Origin: Pseudomonas sp. ACM7
Lineage (GTDB): Bacteria; Pseudomonadota; Gammaproteobacteria; Pseudomonadales; Pseudomonadaceae
Length of the DNA: 64,000 bases
Assembly (NCBI RefSeq): GCF_004136015.1
Contig: NZ_CP024866.1
Coordinates: 5,429,969-5,493,968 of the forward strand
Direction of reading: 5' to 3'
Every line of letters starts with the position of its first letter. Position 1 is the stretch's first letter. The translations under genes and the position numbers were made by a program. Shown piece by piece: positions 49,358 to 58,654 of the stretch. The notes beneath the pieces are model-generated. The model made no database searches and had not been told where the DNA came from. It was given only the letters and a program-made list of their open reading frames with translations.

Positions 49358-50209
49358 TTACAGATGCCATTCCAGATTCAGAAACGGCGTATTGGCCTCG
49401 GTGCCAGGTGTGTTAGCTGAGTTGTTACCGAACTTGTTCTTCCAGTATTCGTAACCCACCCCGGCAAAGAAGGTATCTTTCTTGCCGAAAGTGAGCTCGC
49501 CCACGTCCACAAGTAATGTGGCGTGCACGAGCGTTTCGCTCACGGTGTCGTTACCGAAGCCGTCCTTGCCCTTGGGCGGCATGAAGTTGGCAAAGCCCTT
49601 GAACTTGAGCGGTACTGAGCCTAGCTGGAATGGAATCTCCCAGGCGGTTTCCAGGTAGTACGTGTCGTTGAAGCGAATATCGTGCTCCTGGGCGAACGGC
49701 AAGCCATTGTGGTTGCGCTCGGAGCGGTACATCAAACTGAAGTCCCGAAAACCTGTCACGTTGAAATTGATCGTCGGGCCGATGACGAGCATGCGTTTTG
49801 CCGGCGCGAAGGCAGTGTTTTTGGTGTTCCAGTCGACGCCACCCGAAAGTGACCAGTCCCGAATGGGTCCCCACTTGAAATCCTGGCCGGATATTTTATT
49901 CAGTGAAAGTTGATGGTGATATATCGCATACACCTCGGTAGCGCCGTCGCCGTCGGCTAGATCGTCTTTATCGGAAAACAACACCTGCACGTCGAGGAAG
50001 TTGCTGCTGTATTTGTATCCGTCAACGTGAGTGAACTCAACGATGTGCTTGGCGATCGGGCCATCGATGCCCGGCTCAGCGAAGTGGGTGCCATACCAGT
50101 AACTGATTGAGTTATCGCTCCAGTCGGCAGCTTGCAATGAAGTGGCCGTCGTCAATAACAGAGTACTGATGGCAAAGGTCTGCCGAACGAGAAACGTGCG
50201 GTTCTGCAT
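49358..50209 (-). CDS. Outer membrane protein OmpK/Tsx-like (nucleoside channel family)
   Basis: 283 residues. It has a signal peptide (MQNRTFLVRQTFAISTLLLTTATSLQA, cut before ADWSD), then alternating beta strands with aromatic girdles and a C-terminal FLNLEWHL, the terminal strand signal for barrel insertion. It resembles OmpK/Tsx nucleoside channels. It is followed by XdhC, a purine-type deaminase and an NCS2 permease on the same strand, consistent with uptake of a purine or other heterocycle across the outer membrane. Confidence 0.85.
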   Translation of the reverse strand: MQNRTFLVRQTFAISTLLLTTATSLQAADWSDNSISYWYGTHFAEPGIDGPIAKHIVEFTHVDGYKYSSNFLDVQVLFSDKDDLADGDGATEVYAIYHHQLSLNKISGQDFKWGPIRDWSLSGGVDWNTKNTAFAPAKRMLVIGPTINFNVTGFRDFSLMYRSERNHNGLPFAQEHDIRFNDTYYLETAWEIPFQLGSVPLKFKGFANFMPPKGKDGFGNDTVSETLVHATLLVDVGELTFGKKDTFFAGVGYEYWKNKFGNNSANTPGTEANTPFLNLEWHL

Positions 50210-50293
50210 CCTTCATTTTCTTGAGTAGTCGTCCACTTCAGCTTGAGGGACTTTTTTATAAGTGCCGAGAAACTGTCGCCGTTTGAAACCAGC

Positions 50294-51460
50294 TCAATCG
50301 ACCGCTGCCGCTGCCTCCAACTTTTCACACACCAGCAAATCCACGTAATGAATCGGCTTGCTCCGATGCATGAGCATCCCGCCGTTACGCAGATTCAACG
50401 CCGCCGTCATTTCCGCCAGAATCGAGAGCGCGACGCTTTCGGGCGCATCGCCGCCAAGGTCCAGGCCCATTGGGTAGTGCAGCTGTAGCAATGCATTCGG
50501 GGCAGGATTATGTTGGCGAATGTCGGTCAACAAGCGCTCGGTCCGCTCGCGGGGGCCGAGTTGGCCGATGTAGGCCGGTGCGCTTTGCAGCAATTGGCCG
50601 AGCCAGTGTCGGTCCTGGCGGTAGCTGTGAGTCATGACGGCCACCGCGGCCCCCTCGATCAACGGTCCGAGGACGATGGAGGCGTCGAGGTTCGCGACGA
50701 TGACCGCATCGGCCTGCGGAAAGCGTTCAGGGCGGGCAAAGTGGCTGCGGCTGTCGATCACGCTGACGTGCCAGCCCAGCAGTTTGCTCATGCGCACCAG
50801 TGGCTGGGCGTCGTGGCCGGCGCCGAAGATCACCAGGCGCGGGGGCGGAGCCACGTATTCGAAGAACACTTCGACTTCTCCACGGGCGTCGGTGTAGAGC
50901 CGCAGAGAGGATTTTTTCTCGGTGAGTGTTTTGCGCAGGTCTTTGCGGATGCTGCTGTCGAGTGCGGGATCGCGCAGCGCGGGGCTTGCGTGCGACAACA
51001 CCCGATCGCCAACCCGCACTGACGTGTGGCGTGACGTGGCAATGATGGTCGCCATGGCCGCCGGTTGCAGGCTGTCACGCACCTGCCGCAACAGATCGAT
51101 GGCCAATGACGGGGTTTTCGCGCGCAGGCGTTCGAGCATGACGAAAACCGTGCCGTTGCAGCCGAGGCCGAAGGTCAGGGCGCTTTGCTCGTCGTCTTCA
51201 TCCTCGGTGGCTCCGGTGCTGTAGCGGCGCACCACCGGCTCGCCAGAATCGGTCAGCCACCAGGCTTTTTTTGCCAGGTCCTGTTCCAGGCATCCGCCGC
51301 TGACGGTGCCGATGGTTCGGCCGTGGAGGGGGATGAGCATGCGTGCGCCCGGACGGCGGTAGGCGGAACCTTCGACCTTGACCACGGTGGCGAGGATGGT
51401 TTCTTCGCCTTGCCGGGCGCTGGTTTCAATGGCTTGGAGGAGGTCGTTGAGGCCGGACAT
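50294..51460 (-). CDS. XdhC family protein (molybdenum cofactor insertion/sulfuration)
   Basis: 388 residues. The N-terminal XdhC/CoxI region (ATVVKVEGSAYRRPGARMLI, GTVSGGCLEQDL) is followed by a C-terminal Rossmann domain (RLVIFGAGHDAQPLVRMSKL). XdhC binds and sulfurates Moco for xanthine-dehydrogenase-type hydroxylases. No hydroxylase is adjacent, but a two-subunit Mo hydroxylase lies 9.4 kb downstream on the other strand. MSGLNDLL is chosen as start; the longer frame lacks an SD. Confidence 0.9.
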   Translation of the reverse strand: MSGLNDLLQAIETSARQGEETILATVVKVEGSAYRRPGARMLIPLHGRTIGTVSGGCLEQDLAKKAWWLTDSGEPVVRRYSTGATEDEDDEQSALTFGLGCNGTVFVMLERLRAKTPSLAIDLLRQVRDSLQPAAMATIIATSRHTSVRVGDRVLSHASPALRDPALDSSIRKDLRKTLTEKKSSLRLYTDARGEVEVFFEYVAPPPRLVIFGAGHDAQPLVRMSKLLGWHVSVIDSRSHFARPERFPQADAVIVANLDASIVLGPLIEGAAVAVMTHSYRQDRHWLGQLLQSAPAYIGQLGPRERTERLLTDIRQHNPAPNALLQLHYPMGLDLGGDAPESVALSILAEMTAALNLRNGGMLMHRSKPIHYVDLLVCEKLEAAAAVD

Positions 51461-51594
51461 GGTGTGTTTCCCGAAGGTTGGTGTGTAACGTGTTGGAGCC
51501 GGCTTGCTGATGAGGGGCATTTGCACCTGGCACTGACCTTCAGGCCGTCATCGCTGGCAAACCAGCTCCAACATAGGGGGCGGGCGCGGTTAAA

Positions 51595-52983
51595 TCAGTC
51601 GACGACATGCATCAACTGCTGCACCCCCTCCCACGCTTCAGCGCGCATGCGCTCCAGGTCCAGTCCCGGAATCACTCCGTCGTCAACCACCAGCCGCCCC
51701 CCGACCATGCTGTACCGCACGGCAATCGGCTCACCCGCGACCACCGGCGCCACCGCGATATCGTGGAAGCCAAAGAACCGTGGATGATCGAGGCCATAGA
51801 TCACCAGATCCGCCGCCTGGCCTATTTCCAGCGTGCCGACCGAGCCCAGCCCCAACACCTGCGCGCCTCCGGCCGTACCCCAATGGATCACGTCCTCGGC
51901 CGTGGTGGCCGACGCACCTTGCTCCGCACGATGGATCAGCCACGCGGTATGCGCTTCACCGACCATACTCCCGGACTCGTTCGACGCCACGCCATCCACC
52001 CCAAGCGATATCGGCACCCCGGCCTCATACATTTGTGGTACCGGCGCGACGCCGCTGCCCAGCCGTGCGTTGCTCACCGGGCAATGAGAAATGCCGGTGC
52101 CGGTTTGCGCGAGCATGCGGATTTCCCCCGGCTGCAAATGCACCGCGTGGGCGAACCAGACGTCGGGGCCGAGCCATTCGTGTTCGGCGACGAATTCCAC
52201 CGGGAGGCAGTTGTATTTCTCGCGACAAAAGTTGACGTAGTTCTGCGTCTCCGAAAGGTGTGTGTGCAAGCGCAATCCGAGGCCGCGAGCGGTGTGCGCA
52301 AGCTCGCGCAGCAAGGTGGGCGGCAGCGAGAACGTTGGCGTCGTCGGCGCCACCACCACTCGACGCATCGCATCCGGAGTGTCCTGGTGGTACAGCGATT
52401 TGAGCCGTTCGATGTCACCGACCATCTGCTCCAGCGTCTCCGGTTGCAGCGCCGTTTTCGAGAATCCCGGATGAGCGCTGGCGGACTCCAGTGCGCCGCC
52501 CCGGCACAGCACAAAACGCATCCCGAACGCGTCAGCCGTGTCGAACAGCAGGTCGCCGGTCTCGGTTGTGCCGTTGGCGTGATAGAGGTAATGGTGATCG
52601 GCGCAGGTTGTCACCCCCGACAACAGAAGTTCGGCCATGCCTAATTGCGCGGCGATCTGCGCCAGTTGTGGTGTAAAGCGGTTGAGGCGCGGGTAAGGCA
52701 CGCTCGCCAGCCAGCCTTGCAAGTCTTGATTCAAACCTTCGGGCACGGCTTTGAGCAGGTTCTGGAACAGGTGATGGTGGGTGTTGATCCAGCCGGGATA
52801 GACCACCGAGTTTCGGGCGTCGATCACTCGCTCACCGGGTTGCGCAACCAAGCCCTCGGCCATTTCGGCAATGCGACCGTTGACGATGCGGATATCGACG
52901 CTACCGGCCCGTGCACGCGTGCCGCGCAGGCCGGTCATCACCGCCAGCGGATTCTTGATCAGGGTGTTTTGAAGTTGAGTCAT
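51595..52983 (-). CDS. Amidohydrolase-family deaminase (8-oxoguanine / guanine deaminase-like)
   Basis: 462 residues. Metal ligands are in NTHHHLFQN and HTHLSETQ, and SLGVDGVASNESGSMVGEAH carries the catalytic Asp region. It belongs to the ATZ/TRZ-type deaminase clade that includes 8-oxoguanine and isoxanthopterin deaminases. Its true substrate is not certain. It is placed with an NCS2 purine/uracil permease (12 nt upstream), XdhC and a Tsx-like porin, which supports a heterocyclic amine. Confidence 0.85.
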   Translation of the reverse strand: MTQLQNTLIKNPLAVMTGLRGTRARAGSVDIRIVNGRIAEMAEGLVAQPGERVIDARNSVVYPGWINTHHHLFQNLLKAVPEGLNQDLQGWLASVPYPRLNRFTPQLAQIAAQLGMAELLLSGVTTCADHHYLYHANGTTETGDLLFDTADAFGMRFVLCRGGALESASAHPGFSKTALQPETLEQMVGDIERLKSLYHQDTPDAMRRVVVAPTTPTFSLPPTLLRELAHTARGLGLRLHTHLSETQNYVNFCREKYNCLPVEFVAEHEWLGPDVWFAHAVHLQPGEIRMLAQTGTGISHCPVSNARLGSGVAPVPQMYEAGVPISLGVDGVASNESGSMVGEAHTAWLIHRAEQGASATTAEDVIHWGTAGGAQVLGLGSVGTLEIGQAADLVIYGLDHPRFFGFHDIAVAPVVAGEPIAVRYSMVGGRLVVDDGVIPGLDLERMRAEAWEGVQQLMHVVD

Positions 52984-52995
52984 GGGCTTCTCCAG

Positions 52996-54351
52996 TCAGA
53001 GGCTGTGGGACGCGGGCTTGGTGGCTGCGCTGTCGGGAACGCTGACGCCGTTGAGCGCCGCGTTGAGCAGCACCGACACCAGGCAGGCAATCACCACGCT
53101 GCTGTGCAGGAACGGCTGGGACCACTCAGGCATTTGCTTGAACAGGGCCGGCGCCAGCACCGGCACCAGGGCGGCGGCGATGGTGAACCCGACGATCAAC
53201 ACGTTGAAGCGGTTGCGCTCGTAATCGACTTTGGCCAGGGTCTGAATGCCCGCTGCGGCGACCACACCGAACATGGCAATTCCGGCACCCCCGAGGGCAG
53301 CGCTCGGCATCGACGCGATGATCGCCCCGGCCTTTGGCACCAGCGCCACGGAACACATCAACAAACCGCTGATCGCCACTACCCAGCGGCTGCGCACGCC
53401 AGTCAGAATCACCAGCCCGACGTTTTCCATGAAGGCAATGAACGGAAACGCTGCGAACATCCCGGCGATGGTGCTTGCCAGTCCGTTAGCCCGCAGGCCG
53501 TTGATCACCTGTTTTTCTTCCACCGGTTTGTCGACGATGTCGCCGATGGCCACGAACAGCCCCATGGACTCGACCATCTGCACAATCATCACCACCACCA
53601 TGGTCGCGATCGGGATCAGGCTGAAGGTCGGCAGGCCGAAGTAGAACGGGTAGGGCACGGTAAGCCAGGGCGATTCCTGCACGCTGTGAAAACTGCCCAT
53701 GCCCAGACCGTAAGCCAGTCCCGCACCCACCAGCATCCCGACCAGCACCGCCATGTTGCGCATCAGCGGGCTGCCATAGCGGTTGACCAGCAAAATGGTC
53801 GCGAGCACCACGGCGGCGACGGCCAAGTACGACGGCGCCCCGAAATCGCTGGCATTGCGGCCACCACCGACCCACTCATAGGCAATCGGGAACAGCTGTA
53901 AACCGATTACTGTGACAATGCAGCCGGTGACCACCGGCGGAAAAAACCGGCGCAATCGGCCCACGAACGGCGCGACGAGCATCGTAAAGATCCCCGCGCC
54001 GATCACCGCCCCGCAGACCCCGGCGAACCCCACCTCCGGGTTGGTGCCGATGGCGATGACCGGGCCGACGCTGCTGAACGCCACGCCTTGCAGAATTGGC
54101 AGGCGCACGCCGAATTTCCAGAAGCCGACAGTTTGCAACAGAGTGGCGATACCGGAGCAGAACAGCGTGGTGCTGATCAGCACCACGGTGTCGGCCTGGG
54201 ACATTTTCAGGGCGCTGGCGACAATCAACGGCACGGCGATGGCGCCGATGTATGAGACGGCCATGTGTTGCAGGCCAAGGGTGAGCATTTGGCGGACCGG
54301 CAGAATCTGGTCGACCGGGTGGACCGTGGAAGGGGTAGTGGCTGACGACAT
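52996..54351 (-). CDS. NCS2 family nucleobase (uracil/xanthine) permease
   Basis: 451 residues, about 12-14 TM segments. It begins with the MLTLGLQHMAVSYIGAIAVPL core and has FPFIAFMENVGLVILTGVRS, a family signature. It imports purine or pyrimidine bases with protons. It is coupled to the deaminase (12-nt gap), so the two probably handle the same heterocycle. Confidence 0.9.
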   Translation of the reverse strand: MSSATTPSTVHPVDQILPVRQMLTLGLQHMAVSYIGAIAVPLIVASALKMSQADTVVLISTTLFCSGIATLLQTVGFWKFGVRLPILQGVAFSSVGPVIAIGTNPEVGFAGVCGAVIGAGIFTMLVAPFVGRLRRFFPPVVTGCIVTVIGLQLFPIAYEWVGGGRNASDFGAPSYLAVAAVVLATILLVNRYGSPLMRNMAVLVGMLVGAGLAYGLGMGSFHSVQESPWLTVPYPFYFGLPTFSLIPIATMVVVMIVQMVESMGLFVAIGDIVDKPVEEKQVINGLRANGLASTIAGMFAAFPFIAFMENVGLVILTGVRSRWVVAISGLLMCSVALVPKAGAIIASMPSAALGGAGIAMFGVVAAAGIQTLAKVDYERNRFNVLIVGFTIAAALVPVLAPALFKQMPEWSQPFLHSSVVIACLVSVLLNAALNGVSVPDSAATKPASHSL

Positions 54352-54437
54352 GGAGAATCACCTCTTGCTGTTTTTATGCTGTAGAGAGGGGCATTCGTTC
54401 TGATGCCAGGCCGCGACGGATTGAACACTGCGGTCCA

Positions 54438-54529
54438 CTGTGGGAGCGGGCTTGCTCGCGAAAGCGGTGGATCAGGCAACGATGATGTCGACTGACCCAC
54501 CGCATTCGCGAGCAAGCCCGCTCCCACAG
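54438..54529. repeat. REP pair
   Basis: CTGTGGGAGCGGGCTTGCTCGCGAA and the inverted TTCGCGAGCAAGCCCGCTCCCACAG flank about 42 nt. It separates the permease-deaminase genes from the CobW/UbiX/UbiD operon. Confidence 0.85.
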
Positions 54530-54599
54530 GTTTTGCACCTGGCCTCAGGCATTTCGTACTGTGTGCCCGGAGCCGCCATCCACCGACTCCGGGCCTTGT

Positions 54600-55637
54600 T
54601 CAGCCTGCCAGGCAGGCGGCAAAGCCTTGGTTCAACGCCGCGCGGTCCAGGTCGCGGCCGATGAACACAATCTTGCTGGAGCGTGGTTCGGTGCCCCATG
54701 AGGTGGAGGCACGGAACTCGACAAGACTGTGCACCCCTTGCAGCACGTAGCGCTGATCCTGATCCACGACCGCCAACACGCCTTTCATGCGGTAAAGGTT
54801 GTCGGCCTGCTCGGTGCGCAGCGTGCTTATCCAGCGGTGGAACGCGCCCAGGTTCACCGCGCCGTCCACGGCGATGCCGACTGAAGACACGCTGGGGTCG
54901 TGGTCATGATCCAAATCGTGATGATGTTCATCGGCGTGGTGATCGTGCTCCGAGCCGATTTCCATCAGTTTTTGCGTGGACTCGAAAGCACCGATACCAA
55001 GGATCTTCGACAGATCGATCTCGGCGTAGCTGGAGGTCACCAGATCTGCGGTGGCATTGAGACCCCGGATCTTGCCGCGCAGCACCTCCACCTCGTCCTC
55101 GCTGACCAGGTCGATCTTGTTTATGACGATCCGGTCGGCACAGACGATCTGGTCCACCGCCTGGTTATCGACGCCATCCAGTTGCAGGTCTTCCAGATGC
55201 TGGGCGATGTGCTTGGCGTCGACCATGGTCACGATGGCGTCCAGTTCCACTTCATCGGCAATCGGGTCGTTGATAAAAAAGCTCTGCGCCACCGGGTACG
55301 GATCGGCCAAACCACTGGTTTCGATCAAGATGTGATCCAGCCGCACCGGGCGTGCCACCAGTTCGCGGACGATGCGCACCAGGTCCTCGCGCACCTCGGC
55401 GGTGCAGCACACGCAACCGTTGACCATCTCGTAGATTTCTTCGGTCTCGGAGCTGAGCACCAGGTCGCCATCGATGCCGACTTCGCCGAATTCGTTTTCG
55501 ATCACGGCAATCTTGCGGCCGTGGTTCTCCTTGAGGATGTAGTTGAGCAGGGTGGTTTTGCCGGCGCCGAGGAAACCGGTAAGGATGGTCACGGGAATTT
55601 TGCGGTTCGGGGCAGGGGCGTTGAATGGGCTGTTCAT
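54600..55637 (-). CDS. CobW/COG0523-type GTP-binding metallochaperone
   Basis: 345 residues of G3E GTPase. Walker A is GFLGAGKTTLLN, the metal-binding CxCC motif is GCVCCTAEV, then NKIDL. A His-rich segment (HDHHADEHHHDLDHDHD) precedes the CobW_C domain (GVLAVVDQDQRYVLQGVHS). The family delivers Zn, Co or Fe to target enzymes. It is last in the ubiD-ubiX-cobW unit and overlaps ubiX by 4 nt, so it probably loads metal into one of the amidohydrolases of the same cluster. Confidence 0.9.
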   Translation of the reverse strand: MNSPFNAPAPNRKIPVTILTGFLGAGKTTLLNYILKENHGRKIAVIENEFGEVGIDGDLVLSSETEEIYEMVNGCVCCTAEVREDLVRIVRELVARPVRLDHILIETSGLADPYPVAQSFFINDPIADEVELDAIVTMVDAKHIAQHLEDLQLDGVDNQAVDQIVCADRIVINKIDLVSEDEVEVLRGKIRGLNATADLVTSSYAEIDLSKILGIGAFESTQKLMEIGSEHDHHADEHHHDLDHDHDPSVSSVGIAVDGAVNLGAFHRWISTLRTEQADNLYRMKGVLAVVDQDQRYVLQGVHSLVEFRASTSWGTEPRSSKIVFIGRDLDRAALNQGFAACLAG

Positions 55638-56245
55638 GCGAGCTCCTTTGTTGTTGCGAAATGGCCGGTGGCCGATGGGCCGGGTTCACCCCAGCGCAGC
55701 GCGGTCCCGGCGTCGAGGCCGAACAGGTCGAGGACACGGCCGAGGCTGTGATCGACCATGTGCGAAAGGGTTTGCGGGCGGGCGTAGAAGGCCGGCACCG
55801 GTGGGGCGATGATCCCGCCCATTTCGGTGACGGCGGTCATATTGCGCAGGTGGGCGAGTGTCAGCGGGGTTTCCCGGGCCATCAACACCAAGGTCCGGCG
55901 TTCTTTCAAGGTGACGTCGGCGGCGCGGCCGATCAGCCCCGAGGAGGTGCCGGTGGCAATCTCCGCCAATGTGCGCATGGAGCACGGCGCGACCACCATG
56001 CCCAGGCAGCGAAACGAACCGCTGGCGATTCCGGCGGCTACGTCGTCGGAGCGGTGATAGTGGCTCGCCAGCGCGGTGACGTCCGCCAGTTTGTAGTCGG
56101 TTTCATGGGCCATGGTCAGCAGCGCGGCGCGGCTAATGATCAGGTGGCTTTCGATGTTCAGTTCAGTCAGCAACTCCAGCAGGCGCACGCCGTAGATGAA
56201 CCCCGACGCGCCGCTGATGCCGACCACCATGCGCTGGCGGTTCAT
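55634..56245 (-). CDS. UbiX family flavin prenyltransferase
   Basis: 203 residues. The N-terminal VGISGASGFIYGVRLLELL dinucleotide-like FMN site, PCSMRTLAEIATGTS and LMARETPLTLAHLRNM are typical. It makes prenyl-FMN, the cofactor of UbiD decarboxylases. It is sandwiched between ubiD and cobW with 4-nt overlaps on both sides, so it is a dedicated cofactor supply. Confidence 0.93.
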   Translation of the reverse strand: MNRQRMVVGISGASGFIYGVRLLELLTELNIESHLIISRAALLTMAHETDYKLADVTALASHYHRSDDVAAGIASGSFRCLGMVVAPCSMRTLAEIATGTSSGLIGRAADVTLKERRTLVLMARETPLTLAHLRNMTAVTEMGGIIAPPVPAFYARPQTLSHMVDHSLGRVLDLFGLDAGTALRWGEPGPSATGHFATTKELA

Positions 56246-57627
56246 GACGGATAACTCTTCAGCAGATTGAGTGCGCGCGCGACCACGTCCTGATCCAGTT
56301 GCGCCTTGATCCCGTCGAACCCCGAACCGCGTGTGGCATCGAGGCCCATGCGCGACGTGGTGCCGTTGACCGAGGACGACGGGTCCAGCGGACTGCCGGG
56401 CAAACCGTCAATAACGAACATATCCTGATGCGGCTGAAAGTGCGTGGCCAACGCCCACAGCACCTGGCTGTCATCGGTGATGTCTATGTCGCTGTCCACC
56501 GCGATCACGGTTTTCAGGTACGGATCCCAACCGAGCAAGGCCAGCATGATCTGCCGCGCCTCGCCGTCGCGGCTTTGATCCAGCGCCACGTAGCAATGAA
56601 AGTGCGTGCCGGAGTTGGGGTAGTGCACGGCGGTGACGGCGGGAAAGCGTGCCTTGAGTTTCTCGCTCATCTCCGCTTCCCGGGGCAGCCGCGCCAGGGT
56701 CAGGTGTTCGGCGTAACGCCCGCCGACCACGTCCACCAGCCAGGCGTCCTTGCGACGCATCAGGGTGTCGACCCGCAGCACATTATTGGTCGAACGGTCC
56801 GAGGAGTAACCGCTGAACTCGCCGAACGGACCTTCCTCGGCATAGGCCGCCGGGTCGATGGCGCCTTCCAGGACGAACTCGGCATAGGCCGGTACGCCGA
56901 TGCCATAGCGCGGTGTTTTGACCAGCTCCAACGGTGCGCCGAACAGGCCGCCGGCCACTTCGCGTTCATCGCTGCCGAACGGTAAACGTGCTGCTGCGGC
57001 AAGCATAAACAGCGGGTGTGCGCCGACCACCATCGCCACGTGCAATTCTTCGCCGCGTTCGCGGGCGGTTTGCAGCATGCGCCACAGGTGACCGCGCGAA
57101 TGCAGGCTGGTGGCGAGAGTCTGCCGGGCATGACGCATCGAGCGGTGATAGCTCATGTTGGCGATGCCGGTGACCGGGTCTTCGGCAATGATGATGGCGT
57201 TGGTGATGTACGGTCCGCGATCACTGTCGAAGTGCTTGAGCATCGGCAGCAGCGCCAGGTCCACGGCTTCGCCTTCGAAAATCTCATCCAGCACCGGACC
57301 GGTTTCCACGTAGCGGGGCGCAATCGGATGATTGGCGCGGGTCTGGAAAGTCTCGTGCAACTGCGCCGGGGGGACGCCGAAGATCCGCGCGATGCGGGTC
57401 CGGGAAGCGAACAAATTGGTGGCCACCGGCACGCCGAGCGTGCCGACATTTTCGCAGATCAGCAGCGGATCGCGACCTTGGGTGGCCAAGGCATCGACCA
57501 GTGCGGTGACGTCCTGGTCTGCCGAAAGCGATTGGTGAACGGTCAGCACATCGTCCGGGTATTGCCGGCGATAGGCGTCGATGAAATCGTGGAAGTCCTG
57601 GGTGTCGCCGAGCGTAGAGAGGGTCAT
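56242..57627 (-). CDS. UbiD family prFMN-dependent decarboxylase
   Basis: 461 residues. The UbiD core shows TGIANMSYHRSMRHARQTLA, the acidic active-site motif EEGPFGEFSGYSSDRS and HFHCYVALDQSRDGEARQ. It reversibly decarboxylates an unsaturated or aromatic acid. The partner ubiX is coupled to it. Two ACMSD-like amidohydrolases lie upstream in the same direction. The substrate is unknown; a hetero- or furan/pyrrole-type aromatic acid is a guess from context. Confidence 0.92.
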   Translation of the reverse strand: MTLSTLGDTQDFHDFIDAYRRQYPDDVLTVHQSLSADQDVTALVDALATQGRDPLLICENVGTLGVPVATNLFASRTRIARIFGVPPAQLHETFQTRANHPIAPRYVETGPVLDEIFEGEAVDLALLPMLKHFDSDRGPYITNAIIIAEDPVTGIANMSYHRSMRHARQTLATSLHSRGHLWRMLQTARERGEELHVAMVVGAHPLFMLAAAARLPFGSDEREVAGGLFGAPLELVKTPRYGIGVPAYAEFVLEGAIDPAAYAEEGPFGEFSGYSSDRSTNNVLRVDTLMRRKDAWLVDVVGGRYAEHLTLARLPREAEMSEKLKARFPAVTAVHYPNSGTHFHCYVALDQSRDGEARQIMLALLGWDPYLKTVIAVDSDIDITDDSQVLWALATHFQPHQDMFVIDGLPGSPLDPSSSVNGTTSRMGLDATRGSGFDGIKAQLDQDVVARALNLLKSYPS

Positions 57628-57672
57628 GGTTTCACCTCGTAAAAAGCAGGCGCGCAGGGCTGAGGGCGACGC

Positions 57673-57707
57673 TCGATCGACAAGCCGTTGGCCTGCCGGT
57701 CGATCGA
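57673..57707. repeat. Perfect 9-bp inverted repeat upstream of ubiD
   Basis: TCGATCGAC (57673-57681) faces GTCGATCGA (57699-57707) across 17 nt. It lies in the 117-nt gap between the amidohydrolase and ubiD, 46 nt ahead of the ubiD start. It could be an internal operator or an mRNA processing hairpin. Confidence 0.55.
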
Positions 57708-57744
57708 ACGCCGGTTCTTCTGTACGCCTGAAAAGCTTCGGTTG

Positions 57745-58650
57745 TTACAGGTAAGTCGTGGTCAGACGAATGTCCGCCTCGATCAGGTCCTTGGGTGGCG
57801 GTGTCGGTTCGATGCCGCACAACCGGGCGATGTTGTTGCCCAGGTAGTCCTCAAGGTGATCCTCATCGATCCCCAAGCCCTGCGGTGCCGGCGAACACAG
57901 CACTTCCAGTTCCCGCAGCCACATGCCCGGTTCGTTCGGTGGCGAGTCGGTGCCGAAGACGATCTTGTTGCGCGGCAGCTCCTTGGCGAACTCGACGATC
58001 CGTGACTGGAAGCACCAGCCGGATTCGCAGTACACGTTCGGCGTGTCCATGGCCATCCAGAACGCTTCGAACGAGTAGTTGCCGCCGGTCTGGATGCCGA
58101 AGTGACCGATGATGAAGTTGACCATCGGGAACTCCCGGATGATCGGGTAGAACATCGTCGGGATGGTGTACGGGCCGTCGCCGGTATGGATCAGCACCAC
58201 GATGTTGTACTTGGCGCAGACCTTCATTGCCGGACGCAGCCAATCGAGCGCGCGGTCCGGGCGATAGCCGTGCATGTTGGCGTGCAGCTTGAGCATCTTG
58301 AAGCCGTATTCCTTGATGTGGAACTCCAGCTCCGCCGCACCGTTTTCCGGTCCCCAGCGCGGGTTGAAGTTGAAGTTGCCGATAAAACGGTCTGGGTATT
58401 TCACGCAGAGTTCGGCGATGTACGACATGTAGTCGCGCACGCCTTCGCGGCCCCGGCGGTTGCCGTCGCGGTAACCGGTGTTGCCCGGTGGCGGCTGGAT
58501 GAAACCCATGTCGATGCGGCGCGGTTTGCCGTTGATCATGTACGGGCCGTCCATCAGCTTGAGCATGCGCTCGCCGGTAAACGGTTCACCGGTGTGGCGC
58601 CAGGCCTCATCGACCAGGTTGGTGGGGTGCAGATGGGTATCGATAATCAT
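57745..58650 (-). CDS. ACMSD-like amidohydrolase/decarboxylase (HxH present)
   Basis: 301 residues of the amidohydrolase-2 family (2-amino-3-carboxymuconate semialdehyde decarboxylase-like). It starts MIIDTHLHPTNLVDEAW, with the metal HxH. KMLKLHANMHGYRPDRALDW, VVLIHTGDGPY, IIGHFGIQTGG and IVFGTDSPPNEPGMW supply the other ligands. It acts on a cyclic amide or carboxylate; substrate unknown. It is 4 nt from the upstream paralogue, with which it shares about half its residues. Confidence 0.88.
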   Translation of the reverse strand: MIIDTHLHPTNLVDEAWRHTGEPFTGERMLKLMDGPYMINGKPRRIDMGFIQPPPGNTGYRDGNRRGREGVRDYMSYIAELCVKYPDRFIGNFNFNPRWGPENGAAELEFHIKEYGFKMLKLHANMHGYRPDRALDWLRPAMKVCAKYNIVVLIHTGDGPYTIPTMFYPIIREFPMVNFIIGHFGIQTGGNYSFEAFWMAMDTPNVYCESGWCFQSRIVEFAKELPRNKIVFGTDSPPNEPGMWLRELEVLCSPAPQGLGIDEDHLEDYLGNNIARLCGIEPTPPPKDLIEADIRLTTTYL

Positions 58651-58654
58651 CGGT

